This document shows positions 1 to 10,013 of a stretch of 64,000 bases of DNA, one piece after another. Source of the stretch: Rhizophagus irregularis (taxonomy: Eukaryota; Glomeromycota; Glomeromycetes; Glomerales; Glomeraceae); contig NC_089460.1 in assembly GCF_026210795.1 (NCBI RefSeq), positions 310,001 through 374,000 of the forward strand. The letters are read 5' to 3'. A model generated the notes under the pieces. It searched no databases and was not told the origin of the DNA. It saw only the letters and a program-made list of their open reading frames with translations. The translations under genes and the position numbers were made by a program. Positions within the stretch are counted from its first letter, which is position 1. Each line of letters starts with the position of its first letter.

Positions 1-1980
1 TATTAGCCAATTACTGAACTCGCAAATCATCTTTCAACAACATGTTCTCCTAAACGACAAGAATTAATCACCAGAAAAGTTACTGCTTTTATTATCAAAA
101 ATGTTTAACCTTTATTTGTATTACAAAATCAAGCATTTCAAGATCTTTTATTAACATGTGAACTGGGTTATAAAATTCCCTGTGATAAATCTATTAAACA
201 AATGCTTTTTTTAGCATACACATGGAGTAAAAACAACTTCAATCCTTATTACAAGATACAGCAGTAACAGTACACCTGACGACTGATCTTTGGACATCTA
301 AATCCCGACATGGTTACCTTGGTGTGACTGCAACATGGTTAACTGCGGACTTTGAGTTTCAAGAAACTCTATTATCATGCAACCACCTTCCTTATCCTCA
401 CACTGGTGAGGTTATTTGTGAAGAATTATTTCAAATATTAGAAAGTTGGAATCTGAAATAAACAGCTTTTACAGTAGCAACTGACAATGGAATGAATATG
501 GTAAAAGCAGTTCGTTTATTAACAGAAAATTATTTTGACCAAATTCAACACCAGTCTTGTGTTGCACATACTTTGCAACTTTCAGTAATGGAAGGTTTAA
601 AGCAATGTAAAGCATTCCATCGTCGAATAAAAAGTTTACAGACCTTTTTTTGCTTACCTAAACAGGCTGAAAGACTTCATTCAGCACAACAACAAAATTT
701 CCAAATAAATTTATCTGAAAATGAATATATGAATCCACTAGAAGTTTTGACAGATGTCAAAACTAGGTGGAATTCTACATACTTAGCGTGGAAATGAATT
801 CTTGAGTTACATAATTTCATGAGAAATGTATCTACAGATTTACTCTCAAAATCTGACCGAGCATCTCAAAAAGAAGGTGAAAAGCTAGAACGATTATGTT
901 TAAGTCCAGATGAAAAAATGTAAATTTATTTATTTTTTTAGACAAATTAAATTCTTTCATTAATGTTTATATATTTTTAATAATAGATTTCTCCAGAAAA
1001 TGATTGTCACTTTGGAACCTTTTAAAACTATAACACGTAAAATTAGTGGTGCAAAATATCCAACATTAAGTCTTGTTATTCCATATATGTATTTACTTAA
1101 AAATAATTTTGCACCAAATGAGAAAGAAAATGAAACCTTAGATACCTATTTTAGTTTAATTTATGGATCTAATGGTGAAGAAGAGGATTCTGATGTGGCT
1201 AGTGATGATGAATATATTCCATCAGGTGGAACAAGACAATATTGGCAGCATTCACATCGTCAATTTCACCACCAAAGACGTGGAAATACACGAAATAGAG
1301 GTCAGAGTCGAGGTCGAGGTCGTAGAAGGGGTGGTGCATCCACATCTCATCCAGTTGAATCAAATTTGGATGATATAAATACTGTAGAATATTTACAGCC
1401 AGTAAATACTGAAGGTTTATTGCAAAAAGTTCGTGCTGCCATTTTTTTATCTTTAGATGAGCTTTGGACAGTGCCATCTAATATTATGCTTGTTGCAACA
1501 TTTCTGGATCCCCGCTTCAAAAACTTTGATTGGTGTAATGGTAATGGTAAGGATGAAGCTAAACAATTAGTTCAAGAATTGTATAATGCAAAAAAGGACT
1601 TTCTACCTCGAAATAGTATCAATAGTATTATAAGCTCTTCAGATGATGATGATGATATTTTTAAAGCACTAAAAGTTAATAAGGAAAGAGTGCAAGATGA
1701 TGATGAAGTGATGCTTTATTTGCAACAAAAACAAGTCAGATTGAAGGATGATCCATTAAAGTGGTGGTCAGTTAATGAGATTACTTTACCAATTTTAGCT
1801 CAAATTGCAAGAAAGTATTTATCCATCCCTGCAGCATCAGTACCTAGTGAGCGTCTATTCTCTGATGCTGGCAATCACATATCTGCTAGGCGGACCCGAT
1901 TATCTCCAGAGTTGGTAAACAAAATGTTGTTTTTAAAGAGAAATAGTGATATTTTTGATATTTTTCCTCCATTAAATTAG
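1..1980 (+). pseudogene. hAT transposase remnant (hAT-1)
   Basis: Degenerate hAT-superfamily DNA transposase. The RNase H-like core begins near 280 (LWTSKSRHGYLGVTATW), followed by a TDNG block near 480 and a conserved TRWNST block near 765. The C-terminal dimerisation region at about 1800-1940 contains ARKYLSIPAASVPSERLFS and LFLKRN, hallmarks of hAT. The reading frame is broken: a TAA near 458, a TGA at 795-797 where arginine fits, and a probable intron around 922-989. The largest open piece is 1000-1980. An arginine/glycine-rich stretch (GQSRGRGRRRGG) around 1280-1340 sits inside the helical insertion region and is unusual. The N-terminal BED finger lies outside the window or is lost before position 60. 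It is close in sequence to the second hAT at 52765-55177 and is not functional as it stands. Confidence 0.85.
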
Positions 1981-2407
1981 CCTAGTAGCTATATGTAACT
2001 TAGGTTTCTGTATAAATTTTGCTTATTAAATAATAAAGTGATATTTTTGTTGTGCAAATAATCAGCACTTAAAATCATTCATTCAGTTATTTGCGAAAAA
2101 TAATTGTATTTATATAGTAAAATGATTTAATAATTAAATTTTTATTTTTCATTATTTTTTTCCATTAAATATACATATTATTTGTAAAATTTGCAAATTT
2201 GCTAATCTAATTTTTAAAATCTATATAAAAATGATCGGATATATTAAGCATAAATTTTCATTAATATCAAATCAGTTTGGACATCCGGTTGCACTCGTTT
2301 TAAATGCAAACCGGTTTTTATAACATAAATCCAGATTAAACCGAATCATTAAAAAAACGGGTAGAACTGGATTTAAAATCGGATGGTGCATCTGGTTCCA
2401 AACTCTA
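1981..2407 (+). mobile_element. 3' non-coding and subterminal end of hAT-1
   Basis: AT-rich tail after the hAT-1 stop codon. From about 2270 it carries short GGAT/ATCC and CCGGTT-type motifs in both orientations, as hAT subterminal regions do. It ends in AACTCTA at 2407. The implied terminus TAGAGTTTGGAACC resembles the TAG-G-TC ends of the other hAT-type elements in this window. The left end lies outside the window, so the TSD cannot be checked. Confidence 0.5.
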
Positions 2408-2500
2408 ACTACCACCATTCGACTCATCGTATTGAGATAAATCTAATAAGCTGTGTTTCATTTCTCTATGATCACTGGATGCTGAGATATATAATAAAAT
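2408..2500. repeat. Fragment of the CGGCATCC-type palindromic MITE
   Basis: ACCACCATTCGACTCATCG followed by ATCACTGGATGCTGAGAT matches one half of the ~108-bp palindromic unit found several times at 57100-58200 and the related units at 23155-23560. It directly abuts the hAT-1 end, so hAT-1 probably inserted into it. 2501-2812 holds only A/T-rich low-complexity sequence with no gene that I can see. Confidence 0.5.
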
Positions 2501-2812
2501 GTATTTTTTTTAATTTTGTAAATGAATTTTAAAAAAATTTCTTCATTTTTATTAAAAAAATGTCTTTAAACGAACCCTTAAAAACTTTTTAAACAAAAAA
2601 CAATTTCTATTAAAAAATATTTCAAGTGATTTTTAAAATAAATAAAAAAACTCTATTAAAAAATATCTTAAAAATTTCTTAAACAAAAAATAAAAAAAAA
2701 CTTTAAAAAATTTTAAACGTATATAAAAAAAAATTCTAATATCCGTTATATAAAATGAAAATCTTACTTATTGTAAAAATCATTATTGTTATACAAATAA
2801 AAATCTGACTTT

Positions 2813-4314
2813 TTGCGTAACTGCTATTTGGTTATACAATTTCAAACATATGACTTATTAAGAAATTACATAGTAAGTTTATACAAAATTGGATCCCAGT
2901 ATTATATGTATTCTTCGGGGTCCTCTGTAACTCCTATAAGTTATGAAAGAACTTCAAAGACGCCAACTCCCATACTTAGTCCAATGCAAATTGACCTTGA
3001 TAGAAAACTTAATTATTATAACGATAATGATGACGATGATGATGATAATAAAGAACATAATGATAACTGTGATAAAGTGATAACCGTGATAAAAGTGATA
3101 ACTGTGAGCCTTTACCAAAACCATATATTGTAGAGGGTGAACGTTACTTAACGGTGAAAGAGTTTAATTACGCTATGAATGCATTAGATGGAAAGGTAAA
3201 CACCATCTACAAACTATGTCGATATATTGGAGATCAGCAACAAAAAAGTATTCAAGATACGCAAAATGTTGCAAAAAGTAATGTATTAAGCGATGATTTC
3301 TGGAATGTAAGTTAATTAAAAATTATCAACTTGATTTTAATCTAAAGATACTTATAATAACCAAATATCTTCACAGAGCGTTTATAAAAATGTAGCTAAA
3401 GAACTTATTCTAATGACTTTATATCCTTCGGATATAGAGTACCAAAAGGCTTTAGAAACATATTTATTTAAACATGCAGATTATTATATTAAAAATATTG
3501 GGCAAAATGCGTGGATTTCTTTATTTTCAGATAAGTTGTTGGCAGAAGTATGTGAAATATTAATAATCGTTAAAAAAAGGTATTTTTTATATTTATTTAA
3601 CTTTTTTTAGATAAAAACAAAATGCAGAAGCAGGAGAATTGATTTTGCCGCAAGTATTAGGAGTGCCATATTTTCCGTCTTTAGAGAATAGCGATTGGAA
3701 CGTATAGATAACAATGCTCCTTCTATGAAGATCGCTGAATGAAAATAGAATCAAAAAACGCGTAATGCGTTTTATGAACTTTTCAAAAATCACGATATTC
3801 TAACGAAAATTGGCCATTCAGTTTTCAAACAGTATAGGGATAAAGAACTTCTTTTTACGCATTGTGCGTATATTCTATCAATATGTGACATCTTGTTAAA
3901 TCCCAATAGCTATAGTATTAAGTGTAATGACAAGTCTGTTACAAAAAGAGTCGAATTTTTTCTAGTAAATAATTTTCGCAAATTTTTGCAGTTCTTTTAA
4001 TCTTTTAATATTTTACAGATATTAATCTATAATTAATTAACAGCAAGCATTTAGAAATAAAACGCAAATAACTCCTCGTATAATGGAGGAATTGGCCGAA
4101 TGAGAAGCAAAAGAAGTTAGTCAAAAAACTGATCAATACAAGTCAGCAGTCGCAAAAGAGAGCAGCGAATTGGTAGAAAGTGAAAATTATGATGATTTTG
4201 TAAGTTAAAGTTATTATTTATGTTCGATTATACACTTAATTGAATTATTTTACTAAGCTAAATCATCATTTTTTTTTAGATTAATAATCTAGATTCGCAA
4301 TTTCCTCAGGATTA
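2813..4314 (+). pseudogene. Broken multi-exon gene, unknown function
   Basis: Reconstructed from splice signals. A first exon runs to 3307 (donor GTAAGT). It is followed by exons at about 3379-3549 (donor GTATGT), 3611-3960, 4044-4199 and 4281-4314. Each is bounded by GT and AG, and the last ends in SQFPQD plus TAA. The first exon has an Asp-rich run (near 3030-3045) and an imperfect GTGATAA repeat at 3065-3105 that throws the frame. Later exons carry TAG/TGA stops (near 3705, 3738 and 4101) and no recognisable catalytic motif. The protein looks charged and helical. It may be a decayed member of a lineage-specific family; no function can be assigned. Confidence 0.45.
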
Positions 4315-4446
4315 ATTGTATTTCTTTGGAATACTTTAATTTTTTTATAATTTATATTTTTTTATATTTTTTAATCGTATTTCTTTGAAATACTTTAAAT
4401 TTTTTATATCATTTTTTTATATTTTTTAATTGTATTTCTTTGAAGA
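4315..4446. repeat. AT-rich minisatellite, left part
   Basis: Imperfect ~60-65 bp units, each with ATTTCTTTGAAATACTTTAA and TTTTATATTTTTTAAT. The same array resumes at 6085-6415, so the DNA between was inserted into, or expanded within, one array. Confidence 0.7.
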
Positions 4447-4474
4447 CTATTTCTATTTGTACACTACGTGTGTA

Positions 4475-4971
4475 TAGTGTTCTAATTCGTCAACCGTCTA
4501 TCCGTTTGAAATTCGGATATCCATCATTCGTCAGATAAATCTGATAGGTCGGATAACCATTTTGTTGACGGATCGGATGACGGATTGAGATCGGATGAAG
4601 TCAGATCATCTGTTGATCTGAAGCCTATACAGTAGTTCAGGCCAACTTTTAATTCTGGCCAGAGTTATATTCCATTTTAGGAAATTTATATTACACAACA
4701 TTTTAAAAAGGAAAATTTTATTTTTCAGAAAAAATAATTTTGCAGAACGGCTATCACCAAATATGGAAATAATCGGCATAGCTGTGAATTATAATTCAGG
4801 CCAGGATTATAAATTGGCCTGAATTACTGCTGATCATGTGAAACAGATTATCTGACAGATGAACCTTCGGATTCAGATTCAGATTCAGATTGTTCTTGAC
4901 GGATGACGGATCAGATGGATCAAAATTTTCTCGGATGACGGATGACGGATGATCTGCAGATTGGAACACTA
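4475..4971. mobile_element. hAT-type MITE with perfect 8-bp TSD
   Basis: Ends TAGTGTTCTAA and TTGGAACACTA are inverted repeats, flanked by CGTGTGTA at 4467-4474 and 4972-4979. The subterminal parts are full of GGATGACGGAT-like repeats. The middle (about 4632-4830) carries an inverted pair of CAGGCCA / TTGGCCTGAATTA sequences that looks like a second nested element. No coding capacity. The termini match the larger element at 31851-33241. Confidence 0.8.
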
Positions 4972-4979
4972 CGTGTGTA

Positions 4980-6084
4980 AACACAGGTCACATGATTATT
5001 GTCATTTTTCCGGTGATCTGCATAAAAAATTTCCTATTTAGAAATTTGTGTAATGCATTTTCATTTTTACTGAGAAACAAAATTGCCTTTTTTGGGTTGT
5101 ATAATGTTACTCTAATTTCTAAAATTGGAAAGTACAGTAATTTTTGGCTGAAATTATAAATTTGGCCGAAATTATTGGACATGACATATAATATGTGACA
5201 AATAAGGTTTTTCCTACTGAAAAAATTCTAAGTCCCTAGAATAAATAGTAAAAATGGAAAACTATAGGGGTGTGACATGGGTGATAAATTATCCCTTAAA
5301 CCGTTTTGGGGCAAATTTGCCCACAATTTCTAAATTAGAATAAATGACGCTATAAATATTCTTTAATTTTGGTCAGATCATCACATAATTTTGTAGACAA
5401 ATTGATCTACATTCTGGCCATAAATTGTATGAGTTAGATATGCGGTTGATCATTAAAATTGGATGAGAAATTAACTCGCAAAAATAGTATCAGAATTTTT
5501 ATATAATAAAATCTAGACTTTTCTTATCATATTTTTTCTCTATTTGAATATTAATTATAACTTTTTATTTTCATTATAAAAATTTTGCATTATAATAAAC
5601 AAAATAGAGATAAAAAAAATTAATTTTTATAAGTATATAATTAAAATATATAATAAAATTTTCATTTAGGTTCTATATAAAGTCAAAATCCTACTTATAA
5701 ACATCAAAAATCATATTAACAAAAGTTGTTTCTCATACCAAATTCTACATGTTTTATTAAGCTTTTATATAGCTACAATTAATTATCAATGAAATCGTCA
5801 AAGTTAAGTGCAAAGATTTTAAAATTTTGTGATTATCTTAAAATACAACTTTTGACCAATGGATAATTTTTGATTTTCTAATATATAAATTTATAAATGA
5901 TAATAATTGCTGCACAATAAATAATTTAAACTATTTTGAAAAAGAATTTTATTAAAATTGCTTTATTTTTCATAAAATTAGATGAAAGCTGAAATTTAAT
6001 AAAATTGCGAGCAAATTTACCCGCAATTGCTTACGATTTAAGGGATAGTCATGTGATACGTGTTTCGCACACTAGTGTATATTA
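4980..6084. other. Gene-free AT-rich DNA
   Basis: No open frame worth calling. 5200-5290 (CTAAGTCCCT and GGGGTGTGACA) resembles 57740-57800 inside another nested element, so this stretch contains old MITE sequence. The rest is low-complexity A/T. Confidence 0.5.
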
Positions 6085-6415
6085 AGAAATTATCTTCTTT
6101 GAAATACTTTAATTTTTTTTATAATTCATAATTTTATATTTTTTAATTGTATTTCTTCGAAATACTTTAAATTTTTTATATCATTTTTTTATATTTTTTA
6201 ATTGTATTTCTTTGAAATACTTTAATTTTTTTTATAATTCGTAATTTTATATTTTTTAATTGTATTTCTTTGAAATATAATTTTTTATATCATTTTTTTA
6301 TATTTTTTAATCGTATTTCTTTAAAATACTAATTTTTTTTATCATTCGTAATTTTATATTTTTTAATTGTATTTCTTTGAAATACTTTAATTTTTATAAT
6401 TTGTATTTTTGCGCG
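6085..6415. repeat. AT-rich minisatellite, right part
   Basis: Five or so further units of the array at 4315-4446, with the same TTTGAAATACTTTAA core and alternating TTATATCATTTTT and TTATAATTCGTAATT variants. Confidence 0.7.
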
Positions 6416-6529
6416 AAATTTTACGTTGCTTTTTTTGGTAGAAATAAAGAATTGATTATGATTAATTAATATAAATGGATTATAAATTATCATATATTAT
6501 TTGTATTTTATATTTCAATTTATTTCAAA

Positions 6530-6852
6530 GGTTTTTTATTTAAAAATCTGTGCAGAACTTTGTTATTTATAAAATCTGCGCAGTTTTTTATTGGATTTTT
6601 CCTCTAATGTTTTGCGCCAGGATATAAGATCTGTGCAGATATAATTTCTGAAAATCTGCACAGATCTGCTCCCCAAAAAATTTCCCGATGATTTGTACTA
6701 ATTATTTTAAATTAATTCAAAGATTTAATTTTTGAAGATTGTCGCAGAACTTTATTTTCTTGAAGTTCTGCGCAGAAATCATAAAAATTTTTTCTTTGCA
6801 GTATCGCACCAGGGTATAAGATCTGTGCAGAAATAATTTCTGAAATCTGCGT
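6530..6852. repeat. Two-copy tandem repeat that is the retrotransposon target
   Basis: Copy 1 (about 6530-6705) and copy 2 (from about 6718) share AGATCTGTGCAGA.ATAATTTCTGAAA and related CTGCGCAG motifs. Copy 2 stops at 6852 and resumes at 20073 with AGATCTGCTCCCTAAAAG, matching AGATCTGCTCCCCAAAAA of copy 1. The 13.2-kb retrotransposon therefore sits inside copy 2. Confidence 0.85.
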
Positions 6853-8298
6853 TGTCACCCCCGTCTGCCACCCGGCGGTAAACAAGGTTCCCTGCTTCTG
6901 TTATATGTGCTCTCAGCGAAACATTAACATTCTTGCTTGATTTAGTTTTATTACTACTTAACTTTCAAATTGCGATAGCTCTCGCCACGATATTTCATCC
7001 ATTATCTTCTTTCAAAATACGATAGTTCTCTTTACAAAAGTTTATATTTTATTCATTTCATAATTCTTGTTATGACATTAAATTCACCATGAATTTGTCC
7101 AATTAAAATTAATTAAGCGAACATTACAGTAAAGTTTAGGGCGAACCTATTACCTTTAAAATAACATTACGCTTTACTAACAATTAATTAAACAAAATTA
7201 CTTTTTCATCATAAGAAAATAGTAACAAAAACAATCGAAACAATTAATTTTCATATAAAGGGTATTTTATTTATTCTTCATGAAATTCACAATTAACTAA
7301 TTTACTTAAAGTTTTACATCGTATCTGACGACTGTGGAATTCACCTCCCATTCCGCTCCTATTTAAACCAACTTTCTTATTCTTTCTTTTCTTACTTCTT
7401 ATTTCTTTCTAATATTTTATATGTTATCTTTTATGCGCTATCTTATATGCTATTTATATATTATCTTTTCTAATATGTTATACTATTTTAATACGCTATC
7501 TTTTCTTTAAAATAAAATAATCTTTCAAATATTATATCGTAAAGATCCATCTTTTGTGGCTATGCTATCTTTTCTTTAAAATAAAATAATCTTTCGAATA
7601 TTATATCGTAAAGATCCATCTTTTGTGACTGTGCTATCTTTTCTTTAAAATAAAATAATCTTTCAAATATTATATCGTAAAGATCCATCTTTTGTGGCTG
7701 TGCTATCTTTTCTTTAAAATAAAATAATCTTTCAAATATTATATCGTAAAGATCCATCTTTTGTGGCTGTGCTATCTTTTCTTTAAAATAAAATAATCTT
7801 TCAAATATTATATCGTAAAGATCCATCTTTTGTGGCTGTGCTATCTTTTCTTTAAAATAAAATAATCTTTCAAATATTATATCGTAAAGATCCATCTTTT
7901 GTGGCTGTGCTATCTTTTCTTCTGCGTCTCGTCAGCTATTCTTCTACTGCGGCTGCAGTTCATCAATATTTTACATGTTCCTATTTTTTTTGTTCCTTTA
8001 ATTCGCTATCCTTCCTTTTTATATGATTTATCATTTGTGGCTTATGATTACTCCTCCTAATTGTTCCTATTGTTGAACTTGATAAACTGGTTGCTAAGCC
8101 ACATCGATCAACTCCCCACTTGATCTATTGGTTCCCCGTTAATCATTTAATAAACATTACATCATGTAGATCATTCCTTCTCCTAAAAGTTTATCCTTTC
8201 CGGTTAATTTTATCCAATCATGCGACTTTCTATCGTTTGATCTTTTATTCCATATTATTCCTCCATATTATGCGATTACTTCAGTATCTATGGCTACA
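6853..8298 (-). repeat. 3' LTR
   Basis: Direct repeat of 18623-20068 at an offset of 11,770 bp. On the plus strand it starts TGTCACCCC and ends GGCTACA, giving the usual TG...CA termini. It contains a six-copy 69-bp tandem array. Confidence 0.95.
7497..7916. repeat. 69-bp tandem repeat in the 3' LTR
   Basis: About six copies of a 69-bp unit (ATCTTTTCTTTAAAATAAAA ... TTATATCGTAAAGATCCATC). Because 69 is a multiple of 3, the minus strand reads as a repeated 23-residue peptide beginning MDLYDIIFERLFYFKEK. I treat that as a by-product of the LTR repeat, not a gene. It may be a promoter or enhancer repeat. Confidence 0.85.
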
Positions 8299-8320
8299 GT
8301 TTGCCCCCCACCTAAAATTT
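8299..8320 (-). promoter_or_regulatory. Polypurine tract
   Basis: On the minus strand AGGTGGGGGGCAAAC lies immediately 5' of the 3' LTR. This is the expected place and composition for the plus-strand DNA primer of an LTR retrotransposon. Confidence 0.75.
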
Positions 8321-8328
8321 GAGTCCCA

Positions 8329-9516
8329 TCAAATTCGAACTATTACTTCAAAATTTGTCCTATCAATATATTCTTTCAGTAATTCACCATTTACTGGTGT
8401 TTTCAATATCTTCCCTTCCATAGTTTTAATTCTGTATGATCCTTTAGAAATTATCTCATGTACATAATAGGGTCCTTTCCATTTTTCTTCTAACTTTCCA
8501 GACCATTGTTTTTCTTTTGCTGCGTCATAATATAGTACTTTATCTCCGATTTGTAATTTCTGCTTTATTCTATTCTTTTTATCATGGTACGATTTTTGTT
8601 TTTCCTGAGATTTCCTGACATTTTCTTTAGCTTGATTCCTAATGTTTGGTAATCCTTCGATCAACCCATTAACTCTCTCTGCCATGGTAATTTCCTTATC
8701 TTCTAAATCTAATAATGTCTTCATTTGTCTCCCATATATTAAATATCCTGGTTCCATTTTCGTTGAATCATTCCTTTTAGTTCGATACGCGAACAATACT
8801 CCTGGTACTTTCAAATCCCAATCTTCGATATTACTTAGCTTTGCTAATGATTCACATAATGTCTTATTAAATCTTTCAATTAACCCATTAGTTTTTGGAT
8901 GATAAGGCGTTGAAAAGTTATGTTTTATCTGAAATTCCTCCATTAATGATTTCACTAATTTATTATTGAAATGACTCCCTCTATCACTCAATATCTTCTT
9001 TGGACATCCATGCCTACATATTATATCTTCATAAATAAATCTTGCAATTTCCTTAGCATCTGCTGTTTCCAATGCCTTTGCTTCAGGCCATTTTGTAAAA
9101 TAATCCATCGCTGTAACTATATATCTATTATTTCTCTTTGTTACTGGTAATGGTCCCACTACATCAATCCCAATTTGATAAAATGGTTCTATAACTTTGA
9201 TTACATTCAGTTCATGTTTTCCTATTGGTTTTCCTCTTCTCTGACAATTATTACATGATTTGACATAAGCTTCCACATCTTTTCTCATCCCTTTCCAATA
9301 ATACCCATCCTTGATCCTATTATACGTTGCATCTATTCCAAAGTGTCCTGATAATTCATGATCATGAGCTATGTACATTAATTCTTCAAATTCGTATTTT
9401 CTTATCACTCTTAGTCTTTTCTCATCTTTTATTTTGTAAATTAATCCTCCTATAATTTCATATTCCCGTTCGTCGTTGATATTCCTCGCTATCCTATTAT
9501 ATTCTTCCTCTTCCAT
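8329..9516 (-). CDS. Retrotransposon integrase
   Basis: 395 residues. It inserts the reverse-transcribed DNA into chromosomes. An N-terminal HHCC zinc-binding module is visible at about residues 50-95 (AHDHELSGHFG ... CNNCQRR). The catalytic core follows with D in GIDVVGPLPV, D in LSDRGSHFNN and E in GLIERFNKTL, so the DDE triad is complete. The C-terminal part (about 315-385) has KWKGPYYVHEIISKGSYRI, resembling the Gypsy GPY/F module; no chromodomain is seen. It is not fused to the RT frame: about 230 bp with a short tandem repeat and stops lie between, and a stop lies a few codons before the first ATG. It could be made from a spliced or separate transcript, or have been split off by repeat expansion. 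Confidence 0.9.
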   Translation of the reverse strand: MEEEEYNRIARNINDEREYEIIGGLIYKIKDEKRLRVIRKYEFEELMYIAHDHELSGHFGIDATYNRIKDGYYWKGMRKDVEAYVKSCNNCQRRGKPIGKHELNVIKVIEPFYQIGIDVVGPLPVTKRNNRYIVTAMDYFTKWPEAKALETADAKEIARFIYEDIICRHGCPKKILSDRGSHFNNKLVKSLMEEFQIKHNFSTPYHPKTNGLIERFNKTLCESLAKLSNIEDWDLKVPGVLFAYRTKRNDSTKMEPGYLIYGRQMKTLLDLEDKEITMAERVNGLIEGLPNIRNQAKENVRKSQEKQKSYHDKKNRIKQKLQIGDKVLYYDAAKEKQWSGKLEEKWKGPYYVHEIISKGSYRIKTMEGKILKTPVNGELLKEYIDRTNFEVIVRI

Positions 9517-9530
9517 GTCTATGTTGTAAT

Positions 9531-9650
9531 TCTAAAAGCTAAAGTGTTGTAAAAGGTTGAAATGTTATAAAAGGTTGAAGTGTTGTAAAAATTAAGGTGT
9601 TGTAAAAATTAAGGTGTTGTAAAAATAAAGCGTCGTGATAACTGTTCCAT
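9531..9650. repeat. Short tandem repeat between polymerase and integrase ORFs
   Basis: About six imperfect 17-19 bp units of the AAGGTGTTGTAAAAATT type. It separates the integrase frame from the upstream frame and could have disrupted an ancestral fusion. Confidence 0.75.
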
Positions 9651-9746
9651 ATATTTTTAATTTTTATCTCTTGATTTATTTTTGATCCTTGGTATTTCTA
9701 TCCTTCTTATATATTTTTCATTCCCTACAATCAATTTAGATCGTAC

Positions 9747-9998
9747 TCATCCTAATCCTTTTTCTATTGGTCTTTCTTCTATTATCATATTGTTTCCATC
9801 TTCCATAATTAATTTCACCTTTTTCTCTTTTAGTCTTATTATAATGTGTACACCTACTAGTATGAAGTCTTCTTCTTCTTCAATCCTTAAATGGATAATT
9901 GTTTCGTTCTCTTCTTCTTTTATGGTCACTTTCCATATCTTATCGACCTTTACTCGATAAGTAAGAAACCAATTCATATAACAATCTCCTAATACCAT
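9747..9998 (-). CDS. Small ORF downstream of the kinase domain
   Basis: 83 residues, in the same frame as the RT-kinase ORF and separated from it by TAA at 10014-10016 plus five sense codons. It is strongly beta-like and charged (WKVTIKEEENETIIHLRIEE). After its own TGA (9747-9749) the frame stays open for about 30 more codons, rich in Lys/Arg. That TGA may therefore be a decayed CGA, and the original protein may have been about 115 residues or a C-terminal extension of the polyprotein. I do not recognise the domain; it may have been a linker before integrase. Confidence 0.45.
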   Translation of the reverse strand: MVLGDCYMNWFLTYRVKVDKIWKVTIKEEENETIIHLRIEEEEDFILVGVHIIIRLKEKKVKLIMEDGNNMIIEERPIEKGLG

Positions 9999-10013
9999 TT
10001 TGGAAATATAATT

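Noticed and set aside
7560-7895. 111-residue ORF of five repeated 23-residue peptides (minus strand), also at 19330-19665
   Set aside because: It is the 69-bp LTR tandem repeat read in a frame that happens to be open. Both copies lie inside non-coding LTR sequence, with no start context or third-base pattern.
9747-9998. Small ORF as an envelope or accessory gene
   Set aside because: No signal peptide or membrane segment. It is in frame with the polymerase ORF, so a broken extension is more likely.
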